Shown: positions 43,807-51,980 of the stretch, piece after piece
How positions within the stretch are numbered: position 1 is the first letter of the stretch
Layout of the letters: every line of letters starts with the position of its first letter
From: GCA-2693325 sp036343635
GTDB taxonomy: Bacteria > Latescibacterota > UBA2968 > UBA8231
Reading direction: 5' to 3'
Assembly: GCA_036343635.1 (NCBI GenBank)
Contig: JAYYVF010000076.1
Location: forward strand, 129,783 to 193,782
Length of the DNA: 64,000 nucleotides
Notes under the pieces: generated by a model
Told to the model about the DNA's origin: nothing
The model's input: the letters and a program-made list of their open reading frames with translations, nothing else
Database searches by the model: none
Program-made: the position numbers and the translations under genes

Positions 43807-46239
43807 TTGGAAAAGCGTAGGGTCTATCAAGTAGCTAAGGAACAGAAGCTTTCCAGTGACGCTCTCATATCAATGTTGAAGGAATTAGGTATTGAGGTGA
43901 AAAGCCATATGAGCGTTGTTACGCCTGAAATGCTTGAGGCGATCACCGTCAAGATAAAGGAGGAAAAACAAAGTTCCAAGGACGAGATGAAGAGGCAGCG
44001 CGACAAAGAGGAAACACGCAAGCAACCGGTTCGCCCGAGTTCTAGCCCAGCAACAAAGCCGAAAAAGAAACCGGTGCCGTCAAATGGCCGCTCAACTAAT
44101 CCTTCAACGAAGCGCCCATCGATGCCGACTGCTGGTCCAGCACCTCCGCCCGATGTTGGCGCTGATCCAGAAAAAGAGGAACGTCGCAGAAGGAACCAGC
44201 GACGCGGAAAACGGGATTCAGATCCAATAGCAAATCTGAAGGATGAATTAAAAGATAAACGCGAATTGTCTACTAAAAGTCCGCAGGCACCATCATTAGA
44301 AGAAACTGGTGGCCGTAGACGAGGTGGGAAAAAACGCAAAGGTAATCAAGCCAAAGAGACCGATGCTCGTGAAGTTCAAGAAAACCTAAGAAAAACCCTA
44401 AGTCAGCTTAATGAGGGTAGAGCACGGCGGCGCTATGATCGAAATGATCGTGACGAAACTGATGGTGAGGTCGAAGAAGTTAAAGAAATCACTGTTAGTG
44501 AGTTCATCACCCTTGGTGAATTTGCAGAACAGCTTGGGGTTAAACCGAACGAGGTAATAGCGGTCTGTCTTCAACTCGGCGTGATGACAACGATTAATCA
44601 ACGTCTTGATATGGATACAATGCAGACCGTAGCAGATGAATTTGGCTATACCGTAACAGCTGTTGTAGATGAGGATGGACCAGAAATTGATGAAATCTCA
44701 GATGAAGAGGAGATAGATGGCGAACGCGTCCCGCGTTGCCCCGTTGTGACCGTAATGGGTCACGTCGATCATGGTAAAACGTCTCTCCTAGATTACCTTC
44801 GGAAAGCACAGGTCGCCGAAGGTGAATCTGGTGGTATAACTCAACATATCGGTGCCTATTCTGTTCCCTTGGCCTCCGGTAAGAAAATAACTTTTCTTGA
44901 TACACCCGGACACGCCGCCTTTACTGCAATGAGAGCCAGGGGTTCCCGCGTTACTGATCTTGTTATTGTAATCATTGCAGCTGATGATAGCATTATGCCT
45001 CAAACAATTGAAGCGATTGACCATGCAAGAGCAGCAAAAGTTCCTATGGTTATAGCCATAAATAAATCAGATTTGCCAACAAGTGATCCTGATAAAATTA
45101 AACGTGAACTTGCCGAACGTGATGTCCTGGTAGAAGATTGGGGAGGCAAGGTCCCTTGTGTCCCTATTTCAGCACTCAACGGTGATGGTATTAGTGATCT
45201 TTTAGAAATACTTATTCTAGAATCGGAGATACTTGAATTAACAGCGGTTGAAGAATGTCCCGCTAAAGGCAGTATTATCGAGGCTCAGTTAGATAAGGGG
45301 AGAGGTCCCGTTGCCACCGTCTTAGTTCAACAGGGAGTACTTCGTGTTGGTGACCCGTTCATTTCCGGTGTTTATAACGGGCGTGTTCGAGCGTTGTTAG
45401 ATGAGTACGGCAAACAGGTAAAAGAGGCTGGCCCCTCTATTCCTGTTCAGGTCTTGGGTTTACCTGGAGTTCCTCAAGCCGGAGACACCTTTTCCGTAAC
45501 AAAATCCGAACGTGAAGCTAAGGATATGAGCCAACGCCGCCAACTGATTAAACGAGAGCAAGACCAACGTAAGCTTCGCTCCGTTACACTTAGTGATCTA
45601 CAGTATAAAATTCAACAAGGGAAAATGCAGGAACTCAGGGTTGTTGTGAAAGGTGATGTAGATGGGTCTGTTGAGGCTATTGCTCAGGAGTTAGGTGGCA
45701 TTGTTCACGACGAAGTGCGAGTTAGCGTTATTCATAATAGTGTAGGAGCAATATCAGAATCCGATGTTCTTTTAGCCGCTGCTTCCCAGGCAATAATAAT
45801 CGGTTTTCACGTTCAAATAGAACCTTCGGCCCGTGAATTATCACAAACCGAAGGCGTAGAGATACGCAATTACAAGATAATTTATGAGGTAGTCGAAGAG
45901 ATCAGAGCCGCCTTAGCTGGATTACTTACCCCTTCTACGGAAGAGCATGTTGTAGGTACCGCCGAAGTTAGACAGACCTTCAACTCTTCACGTACTGGAA
46001 ATATAGCTGGCTGTATGGTAAACAACGGGCAGATAATTCGAGCAAATAATGTTAGAGTCCTTCGAGACGGGGAGAAAATATTTGCTGGTGGCCTGTCGTC
46101 ATTAAGACGCTTTAAGGATGATGTTCGAGAGGTAAATGAAGGTTTTGAATGCGGTATCGGTTTAGAAGGCTTTAATGAAATCCAAGAAGGTGATATAATT
46201 GAATCTATTGAAATCGTTGAAACGCTTCGCTCGTTATAA
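43807..46239 (+). CDS. infB: Translation initiation factor IF-2
   Basis: An 810-residue GTPase. Residues 1-60 are the IF2_N motif; a Lys/Arg/Pro-rich linker to about 210 follows; a second IF2_N-like segment (ITVSEFITLGEFAEQLGVK...) precedes the G domain with GHVDHGKT (near residue 318), DTPGHAAF and NKSD. The C-terminal domains bind fMet-tRNA. TTG start at 43807. The usual ylxR gene between nusA and infB is missing. Confidence 0.96.
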   Translation: MEKRRVYQVAKEQKLSSDALISMLKELGIEVKSHMSVVTPEMLEAITVKIKEEKQSSKDEMKRQRDKEETRKQPVRPSSSPATKPKKKPVPSNGRSTNPSTKRPSMPTAGPAPPPDVGADPEKEERRRRNQRRGKRDSDPIANLKDELKDKRELSTKSPQAPSLEETGGRRRGGKKRKGNQAKETDAREVQENLRKTLSQLNEGRARRRYDRNDRDETDGEVEEVKEITVSEFITLGEFAEQLGVKPNEVIAVCLQLGVMTTINQRLDMDTMQTVADEFGYTVTAVVDEDGPEIDEISDEEEIDGERVPRCPVVTVMGHVDHGKTSLLDYLRKAQVAEGESGGITQHIGAYSVPLASGKKITFLDTPGHAAFTAMRARGSRVTDLVIVIIAADDSIMPQTIEAIDHARAAKVPMVIAINKSDLPTSDPDKIKRELAERDVLVEDWGGKVPCVPISALNGDGISDLLEILILESEILELTAVEECPAKGSIIEAQLDKGRGPVATVLVQQGVLRVGDPFISGVYNGRVRALLDEYGKQVKEAGPSIPVQVLGLPGVPQAGDTFSVTKSEREAKDMSQRRQLIKREQDQRKLRSVTLSDLQYKIQQGKMQELRVVVKGDVDGSVEAIAQELGGIVHDEVRVSVIHNSVGAISESDVLLAAASQAIIIGFHVQIEPSARELSQTEGVEIRNYKIIYEVVEEIRAALAGLLTPSTEEHVVGTAEVRQTFNSSRTGNIAGCMVNNGQIIRANNVRVLRDGEKIFAGGLSSLRRFKDDVREVNEGFECGIGLEGFNEIQEGDIIESIEIVETLRSL

Positions 46240-46245
46240 TCAGTA

Positions 46246-46533
46246 ATGGGAATAGCTGTTTTAGGTTGTGTTATGGACGTAAATGTCGGTGAAAGCACGT
46301 CACTAAAAGATAAGAGACGGGTAATTAAAAGTCTAAAAGACAGGTTGAAAAAGAATTTTAATTTAGCATTGGCTGAGGTTGGAGGTTTGGATGAATGGCA
46401 TCGAGCAGAACTGGCTATGGTAACAGTAAGTAACGACATGCAGCATGCCAATTCCGTTATTTCCAAGGCCGTCAATTTTGTTGAACATGATATTCGTGTT
46501 GAACTTGTTGATTATGCACTTGAGCGGTTATAA
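46246..46533 (+). CDS. ylxP: DUF503 protein YlxP
   Basis: A 95-residue protein of the DUF503 family: MGIAVLGCVMDVNV, LKDKRRVIKSLKDRLKKNFN and an AEVGGLDEWHRAELAMVTVS segment. It is a small alpha/beta protein often found between infB and rbfA, as here, and probably helps ribosome or 30S maturation. It begins 7 bases after infB. Confidence 0.9.
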   Translation: MGIAVLGCVMDVNVGESTSLKDKRRVIKSLKDRLKKNFNLALAEVGGLDEWHRAELAMVTVSNDMQHANSVISKAVNFVEHDIRVELVDYALERL

Positions 46534-46536
46534 ATA

Positions 46537-46893
46537 GTGGCATCTCCGCAAAGAGTAAATAAAATAAAAGTACAGCTTCAGCGAGAAATAGGTGACATTA
46601 TTCAAAATATGAGTGATCCTAGATTGGATAATCTGTCCGTTAGCGATGTCACTATAACCCGTGATTTAAGTGTAGCAACTTTATACGTTAGTGTACTAAG
46701 TGAGGAAACCGAGCAAAAAGCTGCAATAAATGCTATAAGTAAAGCGTTAGGCCATATACGTAGCCAGATTGCTAAACGAATACACTTACGTTACGCCCCT
46801 GAATTAAGGGTTCAATATGATCCGACTGGAGAAAGAGCTGCTAGAGTATTGTCACTGATTGATTCGATTCAGGGTAGTAAAGAAAATGATTAA
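46537..46893 (+). CDS. rbfA: 30S ribosome-binding factor RbfA
   Basis: A 118-residue KH-type fold protein. It starts MASPQRVNKIKVQLQREI with a GTG and shows DPRLDNLSVSDVTITRDL and LRYAPELRVQYD. It acts late in 16S rRNA processing. It follows ylxP after 3 bases and overlaps truB by 8 bp. Confidence 0.94.
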   Translation: MASPQRVNKIKVQLQREIGDIIQNMSDPRLDNLSVSDVTITRDLSVATLYVSVLSEETEQKAAINAISKALGHIRSQIAKRIHLRYAPELRVQYDPTGERAARVLSLIDSIQGSKEND

Positions 46894-47788
46894 CCGTACC
46901 AAATCTGGAATTATACTAATCGACAAGGTTTCTGGGTTAACCTCTCATGACGTTGTGTCCCTTGTAAGAAGAGCCATTGGCATACGTAGAGTTGGTCACT
47001 GTGGAACGTTAGATCCATTAGCCACGGGACTACTTCTAATTTGTGTTGGTAGATACACTCGTTTAAGTCCTTGGTTAATGTCAGTCGATAAAGAGTATCT
47101 CTCGACTTTTGAATTTGGATCATATAGCGATACAGATGATGCAGATGGTAAAATCACAAAACTTTACGAAAAATCTCAAATAGAGGAAGATCTCTTAAAA
47201 GAAACGCTAAGTCGTTTCCAAGGGCGCATAATGCAAGTACCTCCTATATATTCAGCTATAAGAGTAGGAGGTCAAAGGAGTTATAAGAGAGCCAGAAACG
47301 GTAAAGATATTACCTTAGAACCCAGATCGGTTGTAATTGATAGAATGGATCTCATTAATTATTCATATCCTGAAGCCACTTTTAAAATAAAATGCTCAAA
47401 AGGAACCTACGTGAGAGCGCTTGCAAGAGATTTGGGTAAAGCCTGTGGGTCTGCCGGCTATGTCACCAAACTCCGACGAACTAAAGTAGGATCTATTGAT
47501 ATCAACGGTGCAATAACAGTCGCTGAATTGCAAGAAAGATGTAATAGGGGAGAGGCTGATTCATGTTTTTCGAAGATTTCAGAGGTTTTGGTTGATCTAC
47601 CTCAAATTCAGATTGAAAATAAATCGTGTCTAATAAAACGGTTCTTAAATGGAAATCCAATCGAGTGTTACAGTAATGAAAATCAAGGAGAGCATGCAGT
47701 ATTCGATGAAAAAGGTCAACTTTTAGGAATTGGCCGTATTTCCTCGGATAGATTGCATCCTAAAACAATTATGGCTACACCGTTTTGA
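46886..47788 (+). CDS. truB: tRNA pseudouridine(55) synthase
   Basis: A 300-residue enzyme making pseudouridine 55 in the T loop of tRNAs. The catalytic Asp is in GHCGTLDPLATGLL (about residue 42); SAIRVGGQRSYKRAR and KCSKGTYVRALARDLG follow. I use the ATG at 46886, overlapping the rbfA stop; the frame is open to 46859 but the extra nine residues are not typical. It overlaps the riboflavin-kinase gene by 4 bp. Confidence 0.95.
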   Translation: MINRTKSGIILIDKVSGLTSHDVVSLVRRAIGIRRVGHCGTLDPLATGLLLICVGRYTRLSPWLMSVDKEYLSTFEFGSYSDTDDADGKITKLYEKSQIEEDLLKETLSRFQGRIMQVPPIYSAIRVGGQRSYKRARNGKDITLEPRSVVIDRMDLINYSYPEATFKIKCSKGTYVRALARDLGKACGSAGYVTKLRRTKVGSIDINGAITVAELQERCNRGEADSCFSKISEVLVDLPQIQIENKSCLIKRFLNGNPIECYSNENQGEHAVFDEKGQLLGIGRISSDRLHPKTIMATPF

Positions 47789-48207
47789 CCACTCTAGTAA
47801 ATTACATTTCCGTGAATGGAACCGTTATTCAAGGGAAAAAACGTGGGAGGGAGTTAGGCGTACGCACGGCCAATATAGAAGTCTCAGATGCCCTTGTAAA
47901 TTCCGATTTAACCTTTGGTGTTTACGCCGTGAAGATTTCGGTGGAAACTGGGAAAGCGTACTATGGTGTTGCAAACTTTGGAGTTAAACCGACATTTAGT
48001 AGTAATACGACTTCTCTTGAAGTCCATCTTTTCGATTTTAATGGTGACCTTTACGGGAGAAACGTCTCCGTAGAATTCCGAAGATTTATTCGACCTGAAA
48101 TTTGTTTTGACAATTCAAGCCATTTGAAAGAACAGATACTCAAAGACCTATCATTAGTTCGGGAATATTTTTCCAATGAATCAAACCATCTTTTGACGGA
48201 GGACTAA
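47785..48207 (+). CDS. ribF: Riboflavin kinase (RibF C-terminal domain only)
   Basis: A 140-residue protein that matches only the C-terminal flavokinase domain of RibF: GTVIQGKKRGRELGVRTANIEV near the N terminus, GVYAVKI, then YGVANFGVKPTF and VEFRRFIRPEICFD. The N-terminal FAD-synthetase half (about 180 residues, with its HxGH motif) is absent, and no part of it is visible in other frames around the start, because truB occupies that space. TTG start at 47785 overlapping the truB stop. It phosphorylates riboflavin to FMN. In most bacteria a full-length ribF sits at this locus. Confidence 0.85.
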   Translation: MTTLVNYISVNGTVIQGKKRGRELGVRTANIEVSDALVNSDLTFGVYAVKISVETGKAYYGVANFGVKPTFSSNTTSLEVHLFDFNGDLYGRNVSVEFRRFIRPEICFDNSSHLKEQILKDLSLVREYFSNESNHLLTED

Positions 48208-48209
48208 GC

Positions 48210-48476
48210 GTGTCCATTACCAGTGAAAAAACAGTAGAACTAGTTTCAAAATACGGACAGGATGGCGGGGCCGGGGCTACTTCTGCCCAAATTGCTATTC
48301 TGACTGAACGGATAAATAATTTAACAGAGCACTTACGATCCCGTAGAAAAGACTTTTCTACTAGGCGAGGCCTTCTCAAGCTAATAGGTCGTCGGAAAAG
48401 ACTTCAAGTTTATTATCAAAAGAATAACCCAACCGCATATTCGCAGCTTATAAAAGATCTCGGACTACGTCGCTGA
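48210..48476 (+). CDS. rpsO: 30S ribosomal protein S15
   Basis: An 88-residue protein, normal length, with ATSAQIAILTERINNLTEHL and the RRGLLKLIGRRKRLQVYY segment. GTG start at 48210 with GGAGG 7 bases upstream, one base after the ribF stop. In E. coli S15 binds its own mRNA; no such pseudoknot was checked here. Confidence 0.97.
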   Translation: MSITSEKTVELVSKYGQDGGAGATSAQIAILTERINNLTEHLRSRRKDFSTRRGLLKLIGRRKRLQVYYQKNNPTAYSQLIKDLGLRR

Positions 48477-48501
48477 TTATTCTCAAGATTGAGGGCAAAT
48501 A

Positions 48502-50574
48502 ATGATTCAAAAGTTTGAAACGACCTTAGGTGATAAAACATTAACACTAGAGACCGGGCGTATAGCTAAACAAGCCAATGGTGCTGTATGGATACAGTAT
48601 GGAGAGACGGTTGTCCTTGTAACCGCCTGCCGCACTAATACACCTGAGGACCGAGGTTTTCTTCCGCTAATTGTTGATTATAGAGAAAAGATGTATGCCG
48701 GTGGCCGTATACCTGGAAGCATCCTTAAACGTGAGGGGCGAACAGGCGAAAAAGAAACACTAAGTGCCAGATTAACAGATCACCAGATTCGGCCCATGTT
48801 TCCTAAGAAGTTTCCTTACGAAATCCAAGTTTATATTTCCATCTTATCTCACGATGGCGAAAACGATGCCGACGTCTTGGGGATGCTTGGTGCTTCAGCT
48901 TCTCTGTGCATTTCCGATATTCCTTTTGCTGGGCCTATGGGTGCGGTCAGAGTAGGCCGTGTAGATGACGAATTTGTGATAAATCCAACCTATGAACAGC
49001 TTGAAAATAGTGACATGGATTTAATCGTCTCGGGTACTGAGGACTCTATAGCCAGTGTAGAAGGAGGAGCGCATGAGGTATCTGAGGAAGAGTTGATTCA
49101 AGGTTTGGAGTTTGGTCATAACGCCATCAAAGATTTAGTATCCTTTCAACTTGAATTGATAGAAGCTGTAGGAAAATCAAAAATTGAAGTTGAACAAGAG
49201 ATACCAAACGAAGACCTAATTAATGCGGTTTCTGATTTTGCGTCGGACAAAGTTAAAGAAGCAAATAGGACTGAAGGGAAAGAGGAACGAGAATCATTAA
49301 TTTCTGAGATTACAATTTCTGCTAAAGAGGAATTAGCCCAGTCATTTCCTGAACACGAAAAAGAAATTGGTGATGCAGTTTATGAGTTAGTTAAAGCAGA
49401 TATGCGAACTATGATCATAAAAGAAAAACGGAGAATCGACGGCCGGGCTTTGGATGAAGTTCGTTTGGTAACTTGCGAAACTCAATTATTACCCCGTACC
49501 CACGGATCAGCCTTGTTTACAAGAGGACAAACTCAAGCCCTCTGCACCGCTACACTAGGTACAAAAATGGATGAACGGATGGTCGATGATCTTCATGGTA
49601 AGCGCTTCAAGTCGTATTATCTTGACTATAATTTCCCCGCATTTAGTGTTGGCGAGGTTAAATTTGAGCGCGGTCCTGGTCGCAGAGACATCGGGCATGG
49701 GCACTTGGCTGAACGAGCCATAGAACCAGTCATCCCAACGGTAGATTCCTTCCCTTACACAATCCGACTTGTCTCAGATATAACGGAATCTAATAGTTCA
49801 AGTTCGATGGCTACGGTGTGTGGTTGTTCGATGGCCCTGATGGACGCAGGTGTCCCTGTGAAATCTGCGGTGTGTGGAGCTGGCGTTGGACTCGTTATGG
49901 AAGGTGATGAATGGGAATTGCTAACGGATATTCAAGGTGCTGAAGATTTCCTTGGCGATATGGATTTAAAAGTTGCCGGAACCGAAGACGGAATTACGGC
50001 GATACAAATGGACATAAAAATCCAGGGAATTCGGTTCGACATTCTTAAGTTAGCCCTCGACAGAGCCCATGCTGGACGAAAACACATAATTGATGTAATG
50101 AACTCAAACATTGGGTCATCCAGGGATGAATTATCCCAGTGGGCACCGCGTATTGAATTTCTCAAAGTTCCCGTTTCTAAAATCGGTGCAGTCATTGGAC
50201 CTGGCGGGAAAATGATTAGGGAGATAGAAAAGACCGGGGCTACAGTGACCGTTGACGACGATGGGACCATTACACTTTCGTCTGTTGAAGCCGCTCCAGC
50301 CGAAGAGGCGCGTCGCATGATCGAATCCATCACAGCTGATGCGGAAATAGGTAGAGAATACCGGGGTACGGTTAAGCGCATAATGCCTTTTGGTGCATTT
50401 GTCGAGATACTACCAGGGAAGGAAGGTCTACTTCATATATCGGAAATGGCTCATAAACGAGTAGAAAAAGTTGAAGATATCGTGAATGAAGGGGATCATA
50501 TACAGGTAAAAGTATTAGAAATCGATAATGGTGGTAAAATCAGACTAAGCCATAAAGCCCTAATTGAAAAATAG
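48502..50574 (+). CDS. pnp: Polynucleotide phosphorylase
   Basis: A 690-residue 3'-5' exoribonuclease, normal length. Two RNase PH domains (about 1-140 and 310-540), a KH domain (ISKIGAVIGPGGKMIREI near residue 560) and an S1 domain at the C terminus. The second RNase PH domain shows RTHGSALFTRGQTQALCTATLG and the catalytic acids in GDMDLKVAGT. rpsO-pnp order is the classical one. Confidence 0.97.
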   Translation: MIQKFETTLGDKTLTLETGRIAKQANGAVWIQYGETVVLVTACRTNTPEDRGFLPLIVDYREKMYAGGRIPGSILKREGRTGEKETLSARLTDHQIRPMFPKKFPYEIQVYISILSHDGENDADVLGMLGASASLCISDIPFAGPMGAVRVGRVDDEFVINPTYEQLENSDMDLIVSGTEDSIASVEGGAHEVSEEELIQGLEFGHNAIKDLVSFQLELIEAVGKSKIEVEQEIPNEDLINAVSDFASDKVKEANRTEGKEERESLISEITISAKEELAQSFPEHEKEIGDAVYELVKADMRTMIIKEKRRIDGRALDEVRLVTCETQLLPRTHGSALFTRGQTQALCTATLGTKMDERMVDDLHGKRFKSYYLDYNFPAFSVGEVKFERGPGRRDIGHGHLAERAIEPVIPTVDSFPYTIRLVSDITESNSSSSMATVCGCSMALMDAGVPVKSAVCGAGVGLVMEGDEWELLTDIQGAEDFLGDMDLKVAGTEDGITAIQMDIKIQGIRFDILKLALDRAHAGRKHIIDVMNSNIGSSRDELSQWAPRIEFLKVPVSKIGAVIGPGGKMIREIEKTGATVTVDDDGTITLSSVEAAPAEEARRMIESITADAEIGREYRGTVKRIMPFGAFVEILPGKEGLLHISEMAHKRVEKVEDIVNEGDHIQVKVLEIDNGGKIRLSHKALIEK

Positions 50575-50610
50575 ATTGTAGTTGGTTAGTTAAAATGTCG
50601 CAGGGAATAG

Positions 50611-50650
50611 TTTGAGCTACCGGCAGGCAATCGGTAGCTCAAATTTTTTT
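50611..50650 (+). terminator. Rho-independent terminator between pnp and asnS
   Basis: Arms 50611-50622 and 50632-50643 form a perfect 12-bp stem with a 9-base loop, followed by TTTTTTT. It lies 36 bases after pnp, and the asnS ribosome-binding site begins only 5 bases after the T run, so asnS must have a start of transcription inside or read through. Confidence 0.93.
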
Positions 50651-50666
50651 GAGTTGGAGTAATAAA

Positions 50667-51956
50667 TTGTTAGTACGCATCAATGACATAAGCCTACATT
50701 CTGGTAAGATCGTAGAAATCCGTGGTTGGTTATACAACAAAAGATCTAGTGGTAAGTTACATTTTCTTCAGATACGTGATGGAAGTGGAACTATACAGTG
50801 TGTAGTATACCAAGGCGATGTTTCTCCAGACGACTTTGAAACGTGCGGAAAAATCGGACAGGAATCATCAATAATTGTTTTTGGTGAGGTTAAGCCAGAC
50901 GATCGTTCGGATATCGGGTTTGAGATTGGCGTTACGACGGTCAAATTAATTCATGAGAGTTTGAATTATCCAATAACGCCTAAAGATCACGGCGTTTCTT
51001 TTCTTCTCGACAAACGGCATTTATGGCTTCGCTCTTCTCGTCCTCACGCCATACTAAAAATTCGAGATGAAATCAGTCGTGCGTGCCGGGATTTTATGCA
51101 TAAAAATGAATTCACACTAATTGATGCCCCCATATTTACTCCTGCTGCATGCGAAGGAACAAGTACGCTATTTGAAACCGACTATTTTGATCAGAAAGCT
51201 TACTTAACTCAAAGTGGTCAACTATACATGGAAGCTGCAGCCATGGCTTTTGGTAATGTATATTGTTTCGGTCCTACATTTCGGGCAGAAAAATCAAAAA
51301 CAAGACGTCACCTTACCGAATTCTGGATGATCGAACCTGAAATGGCTTACTGCGATCTGCAACAAGATATGATAGTCGCGGAACAATTAGTGTATTACGT
51401 GATTAGACAAGTGCTTTCAAATCGTTCCAATGAATTGGAGCTTCTAGGTAGGGATCTTTTAAAATTAGAAAAAATAACGTTGCCCTTTCCTAGAGTCAGT
51501 TACGATGAAGCCGTAAAAAAGTTGCAGCAATTGGGCAGCGACATACAGTGGGGAAGTGATCTTGGAGGTGACGACGAAACAATATTAACGAAGGAATTCG
51601 ATACACCAATACTGGTTCACAGATATCCCAAAGATATTAAAGCGTTCTATATGAAAGGCGACCCAGATGACGAGCGCTGCGCTTTATGTGTAGACATGCT
51701 CGCACCGGAAGGATATGGGGAGATCATAGGGGGTGGCCAACGTGAAGACAACTACAACATTTTAGAGAATAAAATCACCCAACATAACCTTCCAAAGGAA
51801 TCATTTGAGTGGTTTCTTGACCTGAGGTCGTATGGATCAGTTGAGCACGCTGGTTTTGGGATGGGTATTGAAAGAGTCGTTTCTTGGCTCTGTGGTATAC
51901 AACACGTAAGAGAAACCATACCATTTCCTCGTATGATTCAGCGCCTTTATCCTTAA
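50667..51956 (+). CDS. asnS: Asparaginyl-tRNA synthetase
   Basis: A 429-residue class II synthetase: N-terminal OB-fold (about 1-105; VEIRGWLYNKRSSGKLHFLQIRDG) and catalytic core with motif 2 (GPTFRAEKSKTRRHLTEFWMIEPE) and motif 3 (GFGMGIERVVSWL). The signature ACEGTSTLFE is the Asn-type. I use TTG 50667 with GGAG 7 bases upstream, which sits better than the TTG at 50649 inside the terminator. Confidence 0.93.
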   Translation: MLVRINDISLHSGKIVEIRGWLYNKRSSGKLHFLQIRDGSGTIQCVVYQGDVSPDDFETCGKIGQESSIIVFGEVKPDDRSDIGFEIGVTTVKLIHESLNYPITPKDHGVSFLLDKRHLWLRSSRPHAILKIRDEISRACRDFMHKNEFTLIDAPIFTPAACEGTSTLFETDYFDQKAYLTQSGQLYMEAAAMAFGNVYCFGPTFRAEKSKTRRHLTEFWMIEPEMAYCDLQQDMIVAEQLVYYVIRQVLSNRSNELELLGRDLLKLEKITLPFPRVSYDEAVKKLQQLGSDIQWGSDLGGDDETILTKEFDTPILVHRYPKDIKAFYMKGDPDDERCALCVDMLAPEGYGEIIGGGQREDNYNILENKITQHNLPKESFEWFLDLRSYGSVEHAGFGMGIERVVSWLCGIQHVRETIPFPRMIQRLYP

Positions 51957-51980
51957 AAATAAATTTAGATGATTTAGAAT

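Noticed and set aside
43827..44339. Long minus-strand open frame inside infB
   Set aside because: It is antisense to the low-complexity linker of IF-2 and shows Ser/Phe-rich shadow composition without a ribosome site.
47730..47987. Plus-strand open frame overlapping truB and ribF
   Set aside because: Trp/Arg/Cys-rich sequence without family features; both overlapped genes are well supported.
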